From contig CAVYFY010000006.1 in NCBI GenBank assembly GCA_963767835.1, forward strand, positions 372,001-436,000: 64,000 bases of DNA. Reading direction: 5' to 3'. The notes below the pieces were generated by a model. The model had not been told where the DNA came from. It saw nothing but the letters and a program-made list of their open reading frames with translations, and made no database searches. The translations under genes and the position numbers were made by a program. This DNA comes from SIAQ01 sp963767835. GTDB taxonomy: Bacteria > Planctomycetota > Planctomycetia > Gemmatales > Gemmataceae. Shown here piece by piece: positions 34,957-44,056 of the stretch. Positions within the stretch are counted from its first letter, which is position 1. Each line of letters opens with the position of its first letter.

Positions 34957-36633
34957 ATGACCGACTCGCAAGACGTCATCTCTGTTGTCCCCGTCGCCGA
35001 GCCGGATTGGCCCGAGGCGATTCGCTTTTTCGAGCAGGCGGTCAAAGCGGGCAATCAGGATCCGCACGCCCTGTACTTGTTGGCGATGGCGTACAAGCAT
35101 CAGAATCGCTCGGGCGAGGCCAGGCAAACGCTGGCGAAGATTGCCGACCCCGACGCCAGCGTGCTCTTGCAGCGCGGCGTACTCGCCTTTAACGACAAGG
35201 AATGGCCCGCCGCTTCGAGCGAATTCGAGCAGGCCTGGCAGAAGGACCCGAATTCCTATCCGGCCGCGTACAACCTGATGCTGACCCGCCTTTGTCAAGG
35301 GCAGCTCGAAGGGGCCGTGGAGATGCTCGACACGCTCCTGCCGCTCGCCCCGACGCCGCAGGAGAATCGTTTCTTAAGCCTGATGCGCGGGCTCTTGGGC
35401 CGCGGTGACAGCGCCGCCGACCAAACTTCGTCGCTTGCCGCGATTACGCCGCAGGAGGAACAACGCCTGCTCGACATGATCGTCGGCCTGAATCAGTTCG
35501 AAGTCGTCTACCGCCTGCTCGCCAAGCTGGTTTCCGCCCGGCCCGCCAGTGAATCGGCCTTCCGGGCTTACATCGGCGCCGCTCTCGTGCAGGCGAAGAT
35601 GCTCGTCGATCGCTGCCAGTGGAGCGACGCGGAACTTCTCTTATCCCCGCTCAAGCGCCGCCTGGACGCGAGCCAGGTCAAGATCGATCCGTTCTACCGG
35701 ATCGCGATTCTCAACATGCTCGGCGTTGCGGCGGCCATGGCGCAGGACTTCGAGCGAGGCCTGACGCATTTCCGCGCCGCCGCCGAGGCCTTTCAGCGCG
35801 ATTTCTCAACGCCCGGCCCCGCCAACAAATCCGAGCGCTACGTCAACAAGCAGGGCATTTATCTCGGCGCCTGGCTGGAGCAAAACCTGGCGCTGGCCAA
35901 CGAATCAGTCGGGCGCATGGATGTCGCCGAGACGCACTGGAACCGCTATTTCGATTACCTGGAGCATTACGTGCCGCGCTCCCTGCCGCCCGATTACCTG
36001 CCCAATCTCGGTTTCGAGGGAGCAAGCCGGCTGGCGGACCAGTTTTCGCGCAAGGAAAAATGGGGGTCGGCCGCCCACTTCCTGCAACGCGCTCACCGCA
36101 TCCGCCCGACCGATTATGAAACATTGGAGCGGCTGTTTCACATGTACACTCAGCTCAAGCGCACCGATGAGGCCCGCAAGGTGCTGCGCCGGCTGCGCGA
36201 GGTCCGCCCCAACGATCCGCAGGGGGAATTGTTCGAACTGGAAGTGCGCGAGGTCCGCAAGCTCGACGATGTCGATGCGCTGCTGAGCGATCTGCGCCGC
36301 GTTGCCCAGCGCTTCCCCAACGATGCCCGCGTCGAGGAGCGTGGCTCGGCGATCGTCAACAACGTGATGCCGATCCTGGAACGCATCGCCGATCAGTATT
36401 CCGGGCAGGTGAATAAGGTGGTCGATCAGATGCGGCGCTTGCCGAGCTACCAGATCAACTGGCCGACGGTGCGCGACATCATGCGCAACATGGAGGACAA
36501 GTACCTGTTCCTGCGCCGCGTCGCCCAGAAGTGCCTGGCCCACGTAACCAGCGACGAGGTCCGCCGCGAGCTGCACCGCTTGATCAGCCATTGCGATCGG
36601 AAGATCGATCAGTGTCATTCATTGGGAGAATAA
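34957..36633 (+). CDS. TPR protein
   Basis: The 558-residue protein is soluble, with no signal or membrane helix, and consists largely of TPR-like helix pairs: AIRFFEQAVKAGNQDPHALY, EFEQAWQKDPNSYPAAYN, ERGLTHFRAAAEAFQRDF and HFLQRAHRIRPTDYETLERL. The C-terminal 100 residues are helical and charged (ILERIADQYSGQVNKVVDQM) without clear TPRs. No catalytic motif is visible. It starts 58 bases after the first TPR gene and is followed by the J-domain-like gene, with a 31+ bp palindrome between. A role as co-chaperone scaffold is suggested by context only. Confidence 0.85.
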   Translation: MTDSQDVISVVPVAEPDWPEAIRFFEQAVKAGNQDPHALYLLAMAYKHQNRSGEARQTLAKIADPDASVLLQRGVLAFNDKEWPAASSEFEQAWQKDPNSYPAAYNLMLTRLCQGQLEGAVEMLDTLLPLAPTPQENRFLSLMRGLLGRGDSAADQTSSLAAITPQEEQRLLDMIVGLNQFEVVYRLLAKLVSARPASESAFRAYIGAALVQAKMLVDRCQWSDAELLLSPLKRRLDASQVKIDPFYRIAILNMLGVAAAMAQDFERGLTHFRAAAEAFQRDFSTPGPANKSERYVNKQGIYLGAWLEQNLALANESVGRMDVAETHWNRYFDYLEHYVPRSLPPDYLPNLGFEGASRLADQFSRKEKWGSAAHFLQRAHRIRPTDYETLERLFHMYTQLKRTDEARKVLRRLREVRPNDPQGELFELEVREVRKLDDVDALLSDLRRVAQRFPNDARVEERGSAIVNNVMPILERIADQYSGQVNKVVDQMRRLPSYQINWPTVRDIMRNMEDKYLFLRRVAQKCLAHVTSDEVRRELHRLISHCDRKIDQCHSLGE

Positions 36634-36635
36634 CG

Positions 36636-36716
36636 CAAGCCCCAGGATAAGCGCAGCGTTCCTGGGGGTTGAACCCGGGGCTACCCCCAGGAACGCTGCG
36701 CTTATCCTGGGGCTTG
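36636..36716. repeat. perfect 34-bp inverted repeat, AGCCCCAGGA family, copy B
   Basis: Arms 36636-36669 and 36683-36716 are exact reverse complements with a 13-base loop. The core is identical to copy A (GGATAAGCGCAGCGTTCCTG). It fills most of the gap between the second TPR gene and the J-domain-like gene. Confidence 0.95.
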
Positions 36717-36728
36717 CGGAGCAAGATC

Positions 36729-37234
36729 ATGGCATCACCTAATGCGCCGATTGTGTTGCAGCTTGCGCCTTTGCCGAGGACGCAGATTGGGCCGTTTCTG
36801 ATTCTGGGCGTGGACAAGGACGCCACGCGCGAGGTGATCGAGGCGGCGTGGGCGGAAAAGGTCAAGCAAGCTCGGCGCGGCCAGGTGAAGACGCCGCTTG
36901 AGGATATCAACTGGGCGCGCGAAATGCTGACGGCCAAGGAAGCGCGCATCCGCTGCGATGCCGTCGCCCTCAATATCGACACGACGGACGGCACGCTGCG
37001 CAAGCTCAAGGACGCTATCAAGGAAAGCAGCAGGTCGAGGTGCGCTGCAAGCCGATCGACATCGAGAAATGGCTTGCCGGCTATGTGCCGGTCACGGCGG
37101 CGCCGCCCATTGACGAGATTCGCCAGCAAGTGAAATTGCCGGAAATCCCGCGCGAGGTGCCGGCCGTGCGGGTTATGCTGGAGAATTTCGTCAAAGAGCC
37201 GATCGATCCGTGGCAGGTGCAACTAGACGCTTGA
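36729..37234 (+). CDS. J-domain-like protein lacking HPD, one frameshift
   Basis: The N-terminal 70 residues follow a J-domain pattern: IGPFLILGVDKDATREVIEA for helices I and II, then a loop, then LEDINWAREMLTAKEARIRC with the helix III-IV rhythm. The HPD tripeptide that stimulates Hsp70 is absent; the corresponding loop reads KQARRGQVKTP. The rest (RCKPIDIEKWLAGYVPVT and EVPAVRVMLENFVKEP) has no known domain. One A seems lost near 37025 in AAAA; restoring it joins the two frames to about 168 residues. The GrpE-like gene follows, with a palindrome between. It may be a pseudo-J adaptor. Confidence 0.65.
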
Positions 37235-37269
37235 TTTCGGCCTGTGCGGTGTGATTCAATATGGTGAGC

Positions 37270-37350
37270 CAAGCCCCAGGATCAGCGCAGCGTTCCTGGG
37301 GGTGGCGCCCGGGGCAACCCCCAGGAACGCTGCGCTGATCCTGGGGCTTG
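37270..37350. repeat. perfect 34-bp inverted repeat, AGCCCCAGGA family, copy C
   Basis: Arms 37270-37303 and 37317-37350 are exact complements with a 13-base loop. Compared with copies A and B, the left arm has GGATCAGCGC instead of GGATAAGCGC and the right arm GCGCTGATCC instead of GCGCTTATCC: a paired change that keeps the stem perfect. Confidence 0.95.
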
Positions 37351-37363
37351 CAAGGAACATTCC

Positions 37364-37972
37364 ATGAACGACGATTTCAAGCTTCCCGCCATGAGCGCTC
37401 CGATGGATCCGGAATTGCCGACCATGGGCATGTCGGCGGTGTATCGCCTGTTCGAGGCGTTCATCGCTCTGCGCGAAAAGACGGCGCGCGAGCACAAGCT
37501 CTTTGAGCAGACGCTCAACCGGGCCCGCGACAATTTGCAGGGAAGCTTCAACTCGTTTGCCGGCGATACGCAGAAAGCCTATCAGCAGCTGCGGCAGGAC
37601 GTGCTCGGTGAGAAGAAATTCAGCCTGACGCTGCTCAACGTCATTCTCGATCTGGGCATCGAGATGAACCATATTCTCGATTCCCAGCCCAGGCACGTCC
37701 CTGCGGGTCCGGACGGTGATGCCTTGAAGAGTTGGATTACATCGCTCGAGGTACAGAACCGCAAGATCTGGGACGACATTCGCAAGTTCGGCATCCATAC
37801 TTACGAGGCCCCGGTCGGTACGCCGTACAACCCCGCCATGCACGAGCGCATCGGCAGCACCCGGGTTGACGGATTGCCCGCCCTGATGATTGCCGAGACC
37901 AAGGAAAAGGGCTACGCCAGCCAGCAGCCCGAATTCATTCTCCGCAGGCCCAAGGTGATCGTGACGGAGTGA
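37364..37972 (+). CDS. GrpE-like protein
   Basis: The 202-residue protein resembles GrpE, the nucleotide-exchange factor of Hsp70. A long helix in the first half (FIALREKTAREHKLFEQTLN, then RDNLQGSFNSFAGDTQKAYQ) stands for the dimeric coiled coil. The C terminus has the GrpE beta-domain pattern: GIHTYEAPVGTPYNPAMHER corresponds to the conserved G-E-FDP-H-A block, and KGYASQQPEFILRRPKVIV to the KGY...LRPAxVxV block. The central part is longer than in housekeeping GrpE. No Hsp70 is encoded in the window. It lies between the J-domain-like gene and a TPR membrane gene six bases downstream. Confidence 0.65.
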   Translation: MNDDFKLPAMSAPMDPELPTMGMSAVYRLFEAFIALREKTAREHKLFEQTLNRARDNLQGSFNSFAGDTQKAYQQLRQDVLGEKKFSLTLLNVILDLGIEMNHILDSQPRHVPAGPDGDALKSWITSLEVQNRKIWDDIRKFGIHTYEAPVGTPYNPAMHERIGSTRVDGLPALMIAETKEKGYASQQPEFILRRPKVIVTE

Positions 37973-37978
37973 ATCACC

Positions 37979-38727
37979 GTGGGATACCTGTGGGACACGC
38001 TCGGCTCCTCCTGGTGGTTCTACGTGCAGATGGCCATGACCATCGGCATGCTGGTGCACATTTACCGCTCCGGGGCCGAGCATTTCTGGTTCTGGGTGGT
38101 GCTGTTCTTTCAGCCGATCGGCGCCTGGATTTACTTCTTCGCCGTGTTTGTGCGCACCTTCAGCTTAGGCGGCGGCCTCACCTGGGAGCGCAAGCTTTCG
38201 CTGGACGAATTGCAATATCGGGCCGATAGATCGCCGACCGTGCACAATCGCACGGCCCTGGCCCAGCGTTTCATGGAAAAAGGCATGCACCGGGAAGCGA
38301 TACCGCTGCTCGAAGCGGTGCTGCAAATGGACGACATCTATCTGCAACCACGGCACGATCTCGCGCTATGCCGGCTGGCATGCGGGCAGCCGATGGAAGC
38401 CGTCGCGATCTTGAAGGGGATGCTTGAGCGCGATCCGCGCTGGTCGAATTATCGCGCTGGCGCACCCTCATCGACGCCCACCTTGCTTGCAACCAACCCG
38501 AACAAGCCCTGAAGGCGAGCCGCGAGCTCGCGCGGATGGCGCCGAATCTGGAAAATCGGTGCCTGCTGGGCGAACATCTTCTGGAATGCGGTCAGAAATC
38601 CGAAGCGATCGACGTATTTGCTCAAGTGATCGAGGACCATTCCTACCTGCCGCTGGGTAAACGCTTGCAGAATCGGCGTTGGGCCAGGCAAGCGCAGCGA
38701 TTGCTCAAGGAAGCCCAGGCGAAGTGA
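37979..38727 (+). CDS. TPR membrane protein, one frameshift
   Basis: A GTG at 37979, six bases after the GrpE-like gene, starts a protein with two or three hydrophobic helices (WWFYVQMAMTIGMLVHIY and FWFWVVLFFQPIGAWIYFFA) followed by TPR-like repeats (YRADRSPTVHNRTALAQRFM, HREAIPLLEAVLQMDDIYLQ). One C is lost near 38459 (GCCTGG to GCTGG); after it the frame continues with RTLIDAHLACNQPEQALKAS and MAPNLENRCLLGEHLLECGQ. The total is about 249 residues. The domain order, membrane N terminus then cytosolic TPRs, recalls NfrA/PspE-free scaffold proteins in general; no specific function is assigned. Confidence 0.75.
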
Positions 38728-38773
38728 TGATGTCACCAAATCCTGCCGCTCCGCAACGGCGCAAGTACGGAGG

Positions 38774-39535
38774 TCAGGCGGCTTGAGAAAATTGGCCCGC
38801 GGTAGCGTTCAACTCTTCGACGATCGCGGTATTCAGAATCTCTTCCAATCGGCCCAGTGCCCGCGCGACGGTGGCGCCGTCCATCACCCGGTGATCGTAG
38901 ATGATCCGCACCGAAACATTCCCCGCCGAGTCGATCACGCCATAATTGAGAGTCGTCGTCGTCGGCGTCAACGGGTGTAGCGATTCGGCGCCGAGGGCGG
39001 AATACACCGAAAGGGTAAATGTCCCGAAATACCTGGCACGGCGCCGTCCGAAGTTCAGCGCCAGCCACCACAAAACATGGCGGATAGGCCAGGCCAGGCG
39101 CACGATCCACTGGGCCAGGAGAAAATCCTTATTCTCCTCGATGGGGTTTACCTTGCACTCCAAGATCCTTTGGTGAATTTGGAAAATCGATAGCCGGGCG
39201 GGATTCTTGATCTTGGCGAGAACGACCCCTTTTTCCCCCTGCAGGTCGCGCTCGATGGTGATGCCGGCGACGCTGGTCGGGTATTCGTAGAGGTGGTGGC
39301 GCCAAAGCTTCACATACGTCCGCCGCAATTCCGGCACCTCCGCCGCCAGCAGACCGTAGGCCTTGATGAAGATGGCCGACCACGATGGGCGCCGAAGATG
39401 ACTGGCCCGGGCGGCTACCACCGCGCCAAGATCCATTTGCTTCTGCACCGGAACCGTCGGAATATCCTTGGCAAGCCGCAAAAAATCGCAGGCCACGATT
39501 CGACTCGGCGATAGCGGAATGGCTCGGCCCTTCAT
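38774..39535 (-). CDS. 2-oxoacid dehydrogenase acyltransferase-like protein
   Basis: The 253-residue protein resembles the catalytic domain of lipoamide acyltransferases (E2). The C-terminal VSVRIIYDHRVMDGATVARA contains the catalytic histidine motif DHRVxDG. It lacks the lipoyl and peripheral-subunit-binding domains, and the central part (FLLAQWIVRLAWPIRHVLWW) is unusually hydrophobic for an E2, perhaps a membrane-associated helix. Stand-alone E2 catalytic domains occur as acyltransferases of unknown substrate. The ATG at 39535 (MKGRAIPLSPSR) is preferred; the longer frame enters a palindrome. Confidence 0.75.
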   Translation of the reverse strand: MKGRAIPLSPSRIVACDFLRLAKDIPTVPVQKQMDLGAVVAARASHLRRPSWSAIFIKAYGLLAAEVPELRRTYVKLWRHHLYEYPTSVAGITIERDLQGEKGVVLAKIKNPARLSIFQIHQRILECKVNPIEENKDFLLAQWIVRLAWPIRHVLWWLALNFGRRRARYFGTFTLSVYSALGAESLHPLTPTTTTLNYGVIDSAGNVSVRIIYDHRVMDGATVARALGRLEEILNTAIVEELNATAGQFSQAA

Positions 39536-39564
39536 GGCGGATTCCGGCAGTTGAGGTTGGTGGC

Positions 39565-39610
39565 ACGAGCCGGAAGCGTCAGCGACGGACTTCTCACGCT
39601 TCCGGCTCGT
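39565..39610. repeat. inverted repeat, GAGCCGGAAGCG family
   Basis: Arms 39565-39579 (ACGAGCCGGAAGCGT) and 39596-39610 are exact complements with a 16-base loop. It lies between the acyltransferase-like gene and the 3' end of the protease gene, on the 3' side of the latter. Confidence 0.85.
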
Positions 39611-39620
39611 ACCCGACTTT

Positions 39621-42208
39621 TTAGCGATCGTCAACATCGCGGCCTGGATTCTTGCGCGATGCCGTCTTGATCTGGCCGCGTAGATACTCCAGGGCCATGT
39701 CGAGCTGGCGATCGCGGAATTCGTCCTTGGCCTCGCTGCTTGACGGCGGCGGCGGGCTGCCGCGTATGATCTCGCTGTCCTGTAGATGGGCACCGAGATC
39801 ATCGCTCTCCTTCTTCGAGAGCTTGATTTCGTACCCCTTGTTCGGCGTCACGCCCCATTCATCCTCGGCGCGCCCTTGGTGCTCGACTTGTTGAGGTTGC
39901 GGCCATTCGGACGCCAGAACGTGGCGGTGGTGAGCTTGATGATGCTCTGATTGTCGAAGGGGTGGATCGTCTGCACGCTGCCCTTGCCGTAGCTGCGCGA
40001 GCCCATGATGATGGCCCGGCCATGATCTTGCAGGCACGCGGAGACGATTTCGCTGGCCGACGCGCTGCCGGAGTTGATGAGGCAGACCATCGGGAAGGTG
40101 GTGTAGCTGCCGTCGGATCGGCCGACGTAAGAGGTTTCCGTGCCGTCGCGATGCTTAATGGTGACGATCAGGCCGTCGTCGATGAACAGGTCGGAAATCT
40201 TGATGGCGCTGTCGAGCAAACCGCCGGGATTGAAACGCAGATCGAGGATGAAGCCCTTGACGCCTTCCTTGGACAGTTTTTTCATGACTTTTTCCAGCTC
40301 GGGGAAAGTGTCTTCGGAGAATTGCGTCAGGCGGACGTAGCAGATCTTGTTCTCGGGATCGATGACGTAATTCCAGGTGTCCTTGGCGGTGCGCTTGTAG
40401 CCGAGAACGCTTTCGACATCGATGTTCTGACGGGTCAGGGTGAATTCGAGCGGCTTGTCGGAGCCCTCGCGGTCGATGATGAGCTTGACGCGGGTGTTGG
40501 GCTTGCCCTTGATGATCTTGACGGCGTCCTCGGTGGTCATGCCCTTGGTGGGGATGACGTTCTTGCTGTCCGGATCGGTGACGATGCCGGTGATGATGTC
40601 GCCTGCCTTGATGCCGGCCTTGTAGGACGGGCTATTGTAGATGGGAGTGACGACCTGGAGCTCGTCGCGGGCTTCGTTACGGCGGATCTGTACGCCGATG
40701 CCGCGGAATTTTCCGGAGGTGTCGGTGCGGAAGCGCTCGACGACATCGGGGGGTATGTAGCCGGTGTGCTTGTCGAGCTTGGCGAGCATGGCGTCGAGGG
40801 AGGCGGTGATGTCCTGCCCCTTGGCGAGGTCTTCGCGCTTGCCGAGGTGCTGGCGGGCGTCGGTCAAGAGGTGCAAGAGGTCAACATCGGTCATGTCCTT
40901 GACCTTGTCGAGCCTGGCCTGGAGGTCGGAGGGAATTTTTTCTTCAACGTTCTTGTAGAGCCCTTCAATGGCGTGGCCAACGAGTGGGGCTTTGGGAACT
41001 TCCTTGTAATAGCTTTTGCGAACCAGATTGGCGGCGTGCATGACGGTGAAAGCGTACTTGCCGGCGTCCTTTTCACTGAGCAACGTGCCTTCCATGATTT
41101 CCTTGCGCTCGGAATTGAATGCTTCCAAGTCCAGCTTGCCGTCGGTGAGCTTCTGGTAGGCTTTGCGCAGGGCTTGTTGCGCTTCGAGCTTGGGCATGCG
41201 CACGAGTAGGTTGTGGCCTTCTTCGGCGAGCTTTTTGTCGAGGTTCTTGTCCTTGGCGAGAGCGTCGAATTTCGCGAGCCGGTCGGCGGAGATTTTGCGG
41301 GCGGCCGGGTTGTAGGCAATCACGAAATCGCTGGTCTGGCCCTCGACGGCGCCGGCCTTTTGTTCCTTTTGCTCTTTGGTCTTGCCGTTGGCGCGGGCGA
41401 GATCGCCGAGGTGTTTGCGCATGTACTTGGCGAGTTCGCTGACAAAGATGTTTCCGTCCCCTTCGTAGCCCTCGGCGTCGGCCTTGCCGCGCAGGCCGTC
41501 GAGGAGCGCCTGGGCAAAGATGCCGTGCTTCTCAAGATCAAGCGACGCTTTTGACGGGGCGCCAGCGAAAAAGAGAACGCGGCTGGACCGCTTGTCCGAT
41601 TCCTTGGCATCGTCCCCCGCGCTCAGGAATACGCGGAAGATGGCCGCGGTGTTGAGATCGGGCAGCTTTTCCTTGCCGATGTCGAAGCCGTAGAAGTTCA
41701 CGTCCACCATGGCGACGAAGCGTTCGCTTTTCAGATTGTCGATGGCATGTTCAATGTCGCCCGCAGCGACGGCATCCTTGGCACGGTCCTTGAAGGTGGA
41801 ATCGACCGCGAAATAGCAGGTGCGTTCGCCGACGGGAGCGCCTTCGCCGAAGATTGCCAGGACGACCAGATCGTCTTTCTTGGCGGACTTTTCCATCCAT
41901 TGCAGGGCCTTGAGGATGTTTTCCTTGGTCGCTTTTGCCGTATAGTCGGCGCCGGCGATGGGCCCGGAACCTAACAGAAGCTTGACGCGATCCTTGTCGG
42001 CGCCGAGAGAATCCTTGGCGAGGAAGAGATCGACGAGGGCCTTGGCGTCGGCCTCGGCGTGCAGGCGCGGCTTGATTTGGGCGTCCTGATATTTGTCGAT
42101 GCCGACCGCGAGGATCAACGGCCGACCCGTGAATTCATCCGCCTTGACGGCGGGGACAGCCAAGCCGCCAAAGAAGAACAACGCCAACAGCCCGATGCGC
42201 TTCAGCAT
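39621..42208 (-). CDS. pseudo-caspase fused to S41 C-terminal processing protease, one frameshift
   Basis: A signal peptide (MLKRIGLLALFFFGGLAVPA) precedes a caspase-like (C14) fold: LILAVGIDKYQDAQ, LVVLAIFGEGAPVG and FVAMVDVNFYGF. The catalytic His of the GHG motif is Glu122 and the Cys of DxCxxG is Asn171, so this part is not a peptidase. The C-terminal half is a C-terminal processing protease: a PDZ domain (AGIKAGDIITGIVTDPD) and the serine-lysine site (LINSGSASASEIVSA with the nucleophile, GSRSYGKGSVQ with the lysine). Near 39873 one C is lost (GGCCGC to GGCGC); after it the frame continues AEDEWGVTPNKGYEIKLSKK to the stop at 39621. About 862 residues; exported. Confidence 0.85.
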
Positions 42209-42462
42209 ACATGTGGTCCTTTCCGACTTGAGATTTTGCCGGCGAAATTGCTTGCCCGAAGCCCGGCGCGAGCAGGAGTGAGGCAGGAATTCATGCACGA
42301 GAATGATCCCCGATGCCTTCCGGCGCAGCCACCATCCATTGTGAAACGACGAACGAGGCCGGTCAATGCCAACTGACTGCTGATTCATCCTAACCGAAAG
42401 GCGAAGAATTGACAAAGGGAGTTTTTTGGAAGTGGACGAGTTGAAACTCCTATGATTCTGCC

Positions 42463-42800
42463 TCAATTCAGAGTCCTGCCGTTCATTAGCCACACGTTCA
42501 ATACGAAAACAGGATACGCAGGCTCTCCATTCACGACCACGGTGACATCGCAAGTCGGGCAGCCAGCGGTTGGGCACATCCGAGGCAGATCAGGTGGACT
42601 GGTGAATGCTTGGTGCGGTAGAGCGGCTCTCCGAAAACTGAATCCGACTCATCTGGCGGGAGCGGGCGCTGATTTAAGGCGTCCCATAAGACACTCCAAG
42701 CCCGTCGGAATGCAGTCTTTCTGCCCGATTCTGCCGCTTCTTGCTTCAAGTCAAGCAGACGCTCGGCGAGCTTTTTGGCGACAACCACTTTCCTCGTCAT
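42463..42800 (-). CDS. small hypothetical protein with cysteine cluster, one frameshift
   Basis: The frame from the ATG at 42800 (MTRKVVVAKKLAERLLDLKQ) is interrupted by a stop at 42531. Adding one G to the GG at about 42580-42581 lets it continue as CPTAGCPTCDVTVVVNGEPA to a stop at 42463, giving about 112 residues. The C-terminal CxxxxCxxC cluster could bind zinc. The start overlaps the end of the upstream small gene by four bases (ATGA). The pair organisation is like toxin-antitoxin modules, but neither partner matches a family I know. Confidence 0.5.
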
Positions 42801-43072
42801 GGGTCCCGCCGATTCATTTTGGGCTTGGGGAATATTTCCGGCCGCGGCAACGTGAGATCAGAACGCAGTTCTTCCTCCGTGAAACCCAGCATACGATTGA
42901 CTTCCTCAATGTCAATCCATTCGCTTTCACGCAATAGTTGCTCCGCTTCCTCGGGAGTGCCCGCAAGGAGTGCTTTCACCTTGTCCCATTCGCCGCGGTC
43001 GAGCATGCGCCCCAGTTCCTCGCTGCTCGGAACGTCATTGCGGCCATTGTCAGGTGTTTTTTCTTGCGCCAT
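42797..43072 (-). CDS. small hypothetical protein, overlapped by the next gene
   Basis: The ATG at 43072 (MAQEKTPDNGRNDVPSSEEL) gives a 91-residue acidic, helical protein with DKVKALLAGTPEEAEQLLRE and WIDIEEVNRMLGFTEEELRS and a basic C terminus. No domain was recognised. The frame is open to 43141. Its stop overlaps the downstream gene's start by four bases, so the two are translationally coupled. It lies 60 bases after the UbiA gene on the same strand. Confidence 0.55.
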   Translation of the reverse strand: MAQEKTPDNGRNDVPSSEELGRMLDRGEWDKVKALLAGTPEEAEQLLRESEWIDIEEVNRMLGFTEEELRSDLTLPRPEIFPKPKMNRRDP

Positions 43073-43131
43073 GGCACCCTCGCTTTCAGTCGTTATTGTG
43101 CCCGTTTCGACGCCCGCACGCAACGCCAAAA

Positions 43132-44022
43132 TCAAAGCCAACGATCGACGACGATGTCCACCATCAGTACCACCAACAGGCCGATGCTGACAATGACATT
43201 GACATTGAAAAACGCCCGATTGACGCGCGACATATCGTCGGCGCGCACAATCGCGTGCTCATAGGTCAAGAGAGCGGCCACGCCGCCCAGGCCGATCCGA
43301 TAGGCCCAGTTCAGCGGTGGCGTTGCGACAATGTAGAGGGCGACCAGCGTCACCACCATCAGCACGTGGCTGAATTGCGCGAGCCGCAGCGCCGCCGGCA
43401 CGCCGAAACGCGCGGGAATGCTGTGCAGCTTGGCCTGACGATCGAAGTCGGCGTCCTGGCAGGCGTAGATGATGTCGAACCCCGTCACCCAGAAGAAAAC
43501 CGCCAGGCCGATGATCAACGGCACCTCGATTCTGACGAATTGATAGATCGCAATCCAGGCCGCGACGGGGGCCAGAAGAAGCGATGCCCCGAGCCATAGG
43601 TGTGCCAACGCCGTGAAGCGCTTGGTGTAGGAATACGCCAGCACGAACAGCAGCACGGGGCCAGATAGATAGATTGGCCAGGGATTATCCACGATCAGGA
43701 AGATCGCGGCGGAGGCGACAAAGCCGGCGCAGCAGAAGAGCGTGAACAGCCAGACCTGTGCCACGCTCAGCTGCCCGCTGGGAATATGGCGAGACGCGGT
43801 GCGCGGATTGCGGGCGTCGATGTCGCGATCGACGAGGCGATTGAATGCCATGGCGGCGCTACGGGCAAACACCATGCACAGCAGTATGCCGGCAACTTCC
43901 CACGGCGAGACCCCCGTGCCGCGGTCGTACCACGCTAGAATGGCGCTGAACAGGGCGAACGGCAGCGCGAAGAGGGTGTGACTGAATCGGATCATCTCCA
44001 GGAATCGTCGCACCATCAGCAT
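43132..44022 (-). CDS. UbiA family prenyltransferase
   Basis: This integral membrane protein of 296 residues transfers a polyprenyl chain to an aromatic acceptor in quinone synthesis. The first Asp-rich motif is FNRLVDRDIDARN and the second YACQDADFDRQAKLHSIP, both of which bind the Mg-diphosphate. About eight to nine membrane helices are visible. The sequence resembles 4-hydroxybenzoate polyprenyltransferase-like proteins; organisms that make menaquinone by the futalosine route use such a homologue (MqnP), but the acceptor cannot be settled here. The ATG at 44022 (MLMVRRFLEMIRFSHT) fits the family start. Confidence 0.9.
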   Translation of the reverse strand: MLMVRRFLEMIRFSHTLFALPFALFSAILAWYDRGTGVSPWEVAGILLCMVFARSAAMAFNRLVDRDIDARNPRTASRHIPSGQLSVAQVWLFTLFCCAGFVASAAIFLIVDNPWPIYLSGPVLLFVLAYSYTKRFTALAHLWLGASLLLAPVAAWIAIYQFVRIEVPLIIGLAVFFWVTGFDIIYACQDADFDRQAKLHSIPARFGVPAALRLAQFSHVLMVVTLVALYIVATPPLNWAYRIGLGGVAALLTYEHAIVRADDMSRVNRAFFNVNVIVSIGLLVVLMVDIVVDRWL

Positions 44023-44056
44023 CCCTGGCTCGGCCCCCTGGAAAATAGCCACACCG

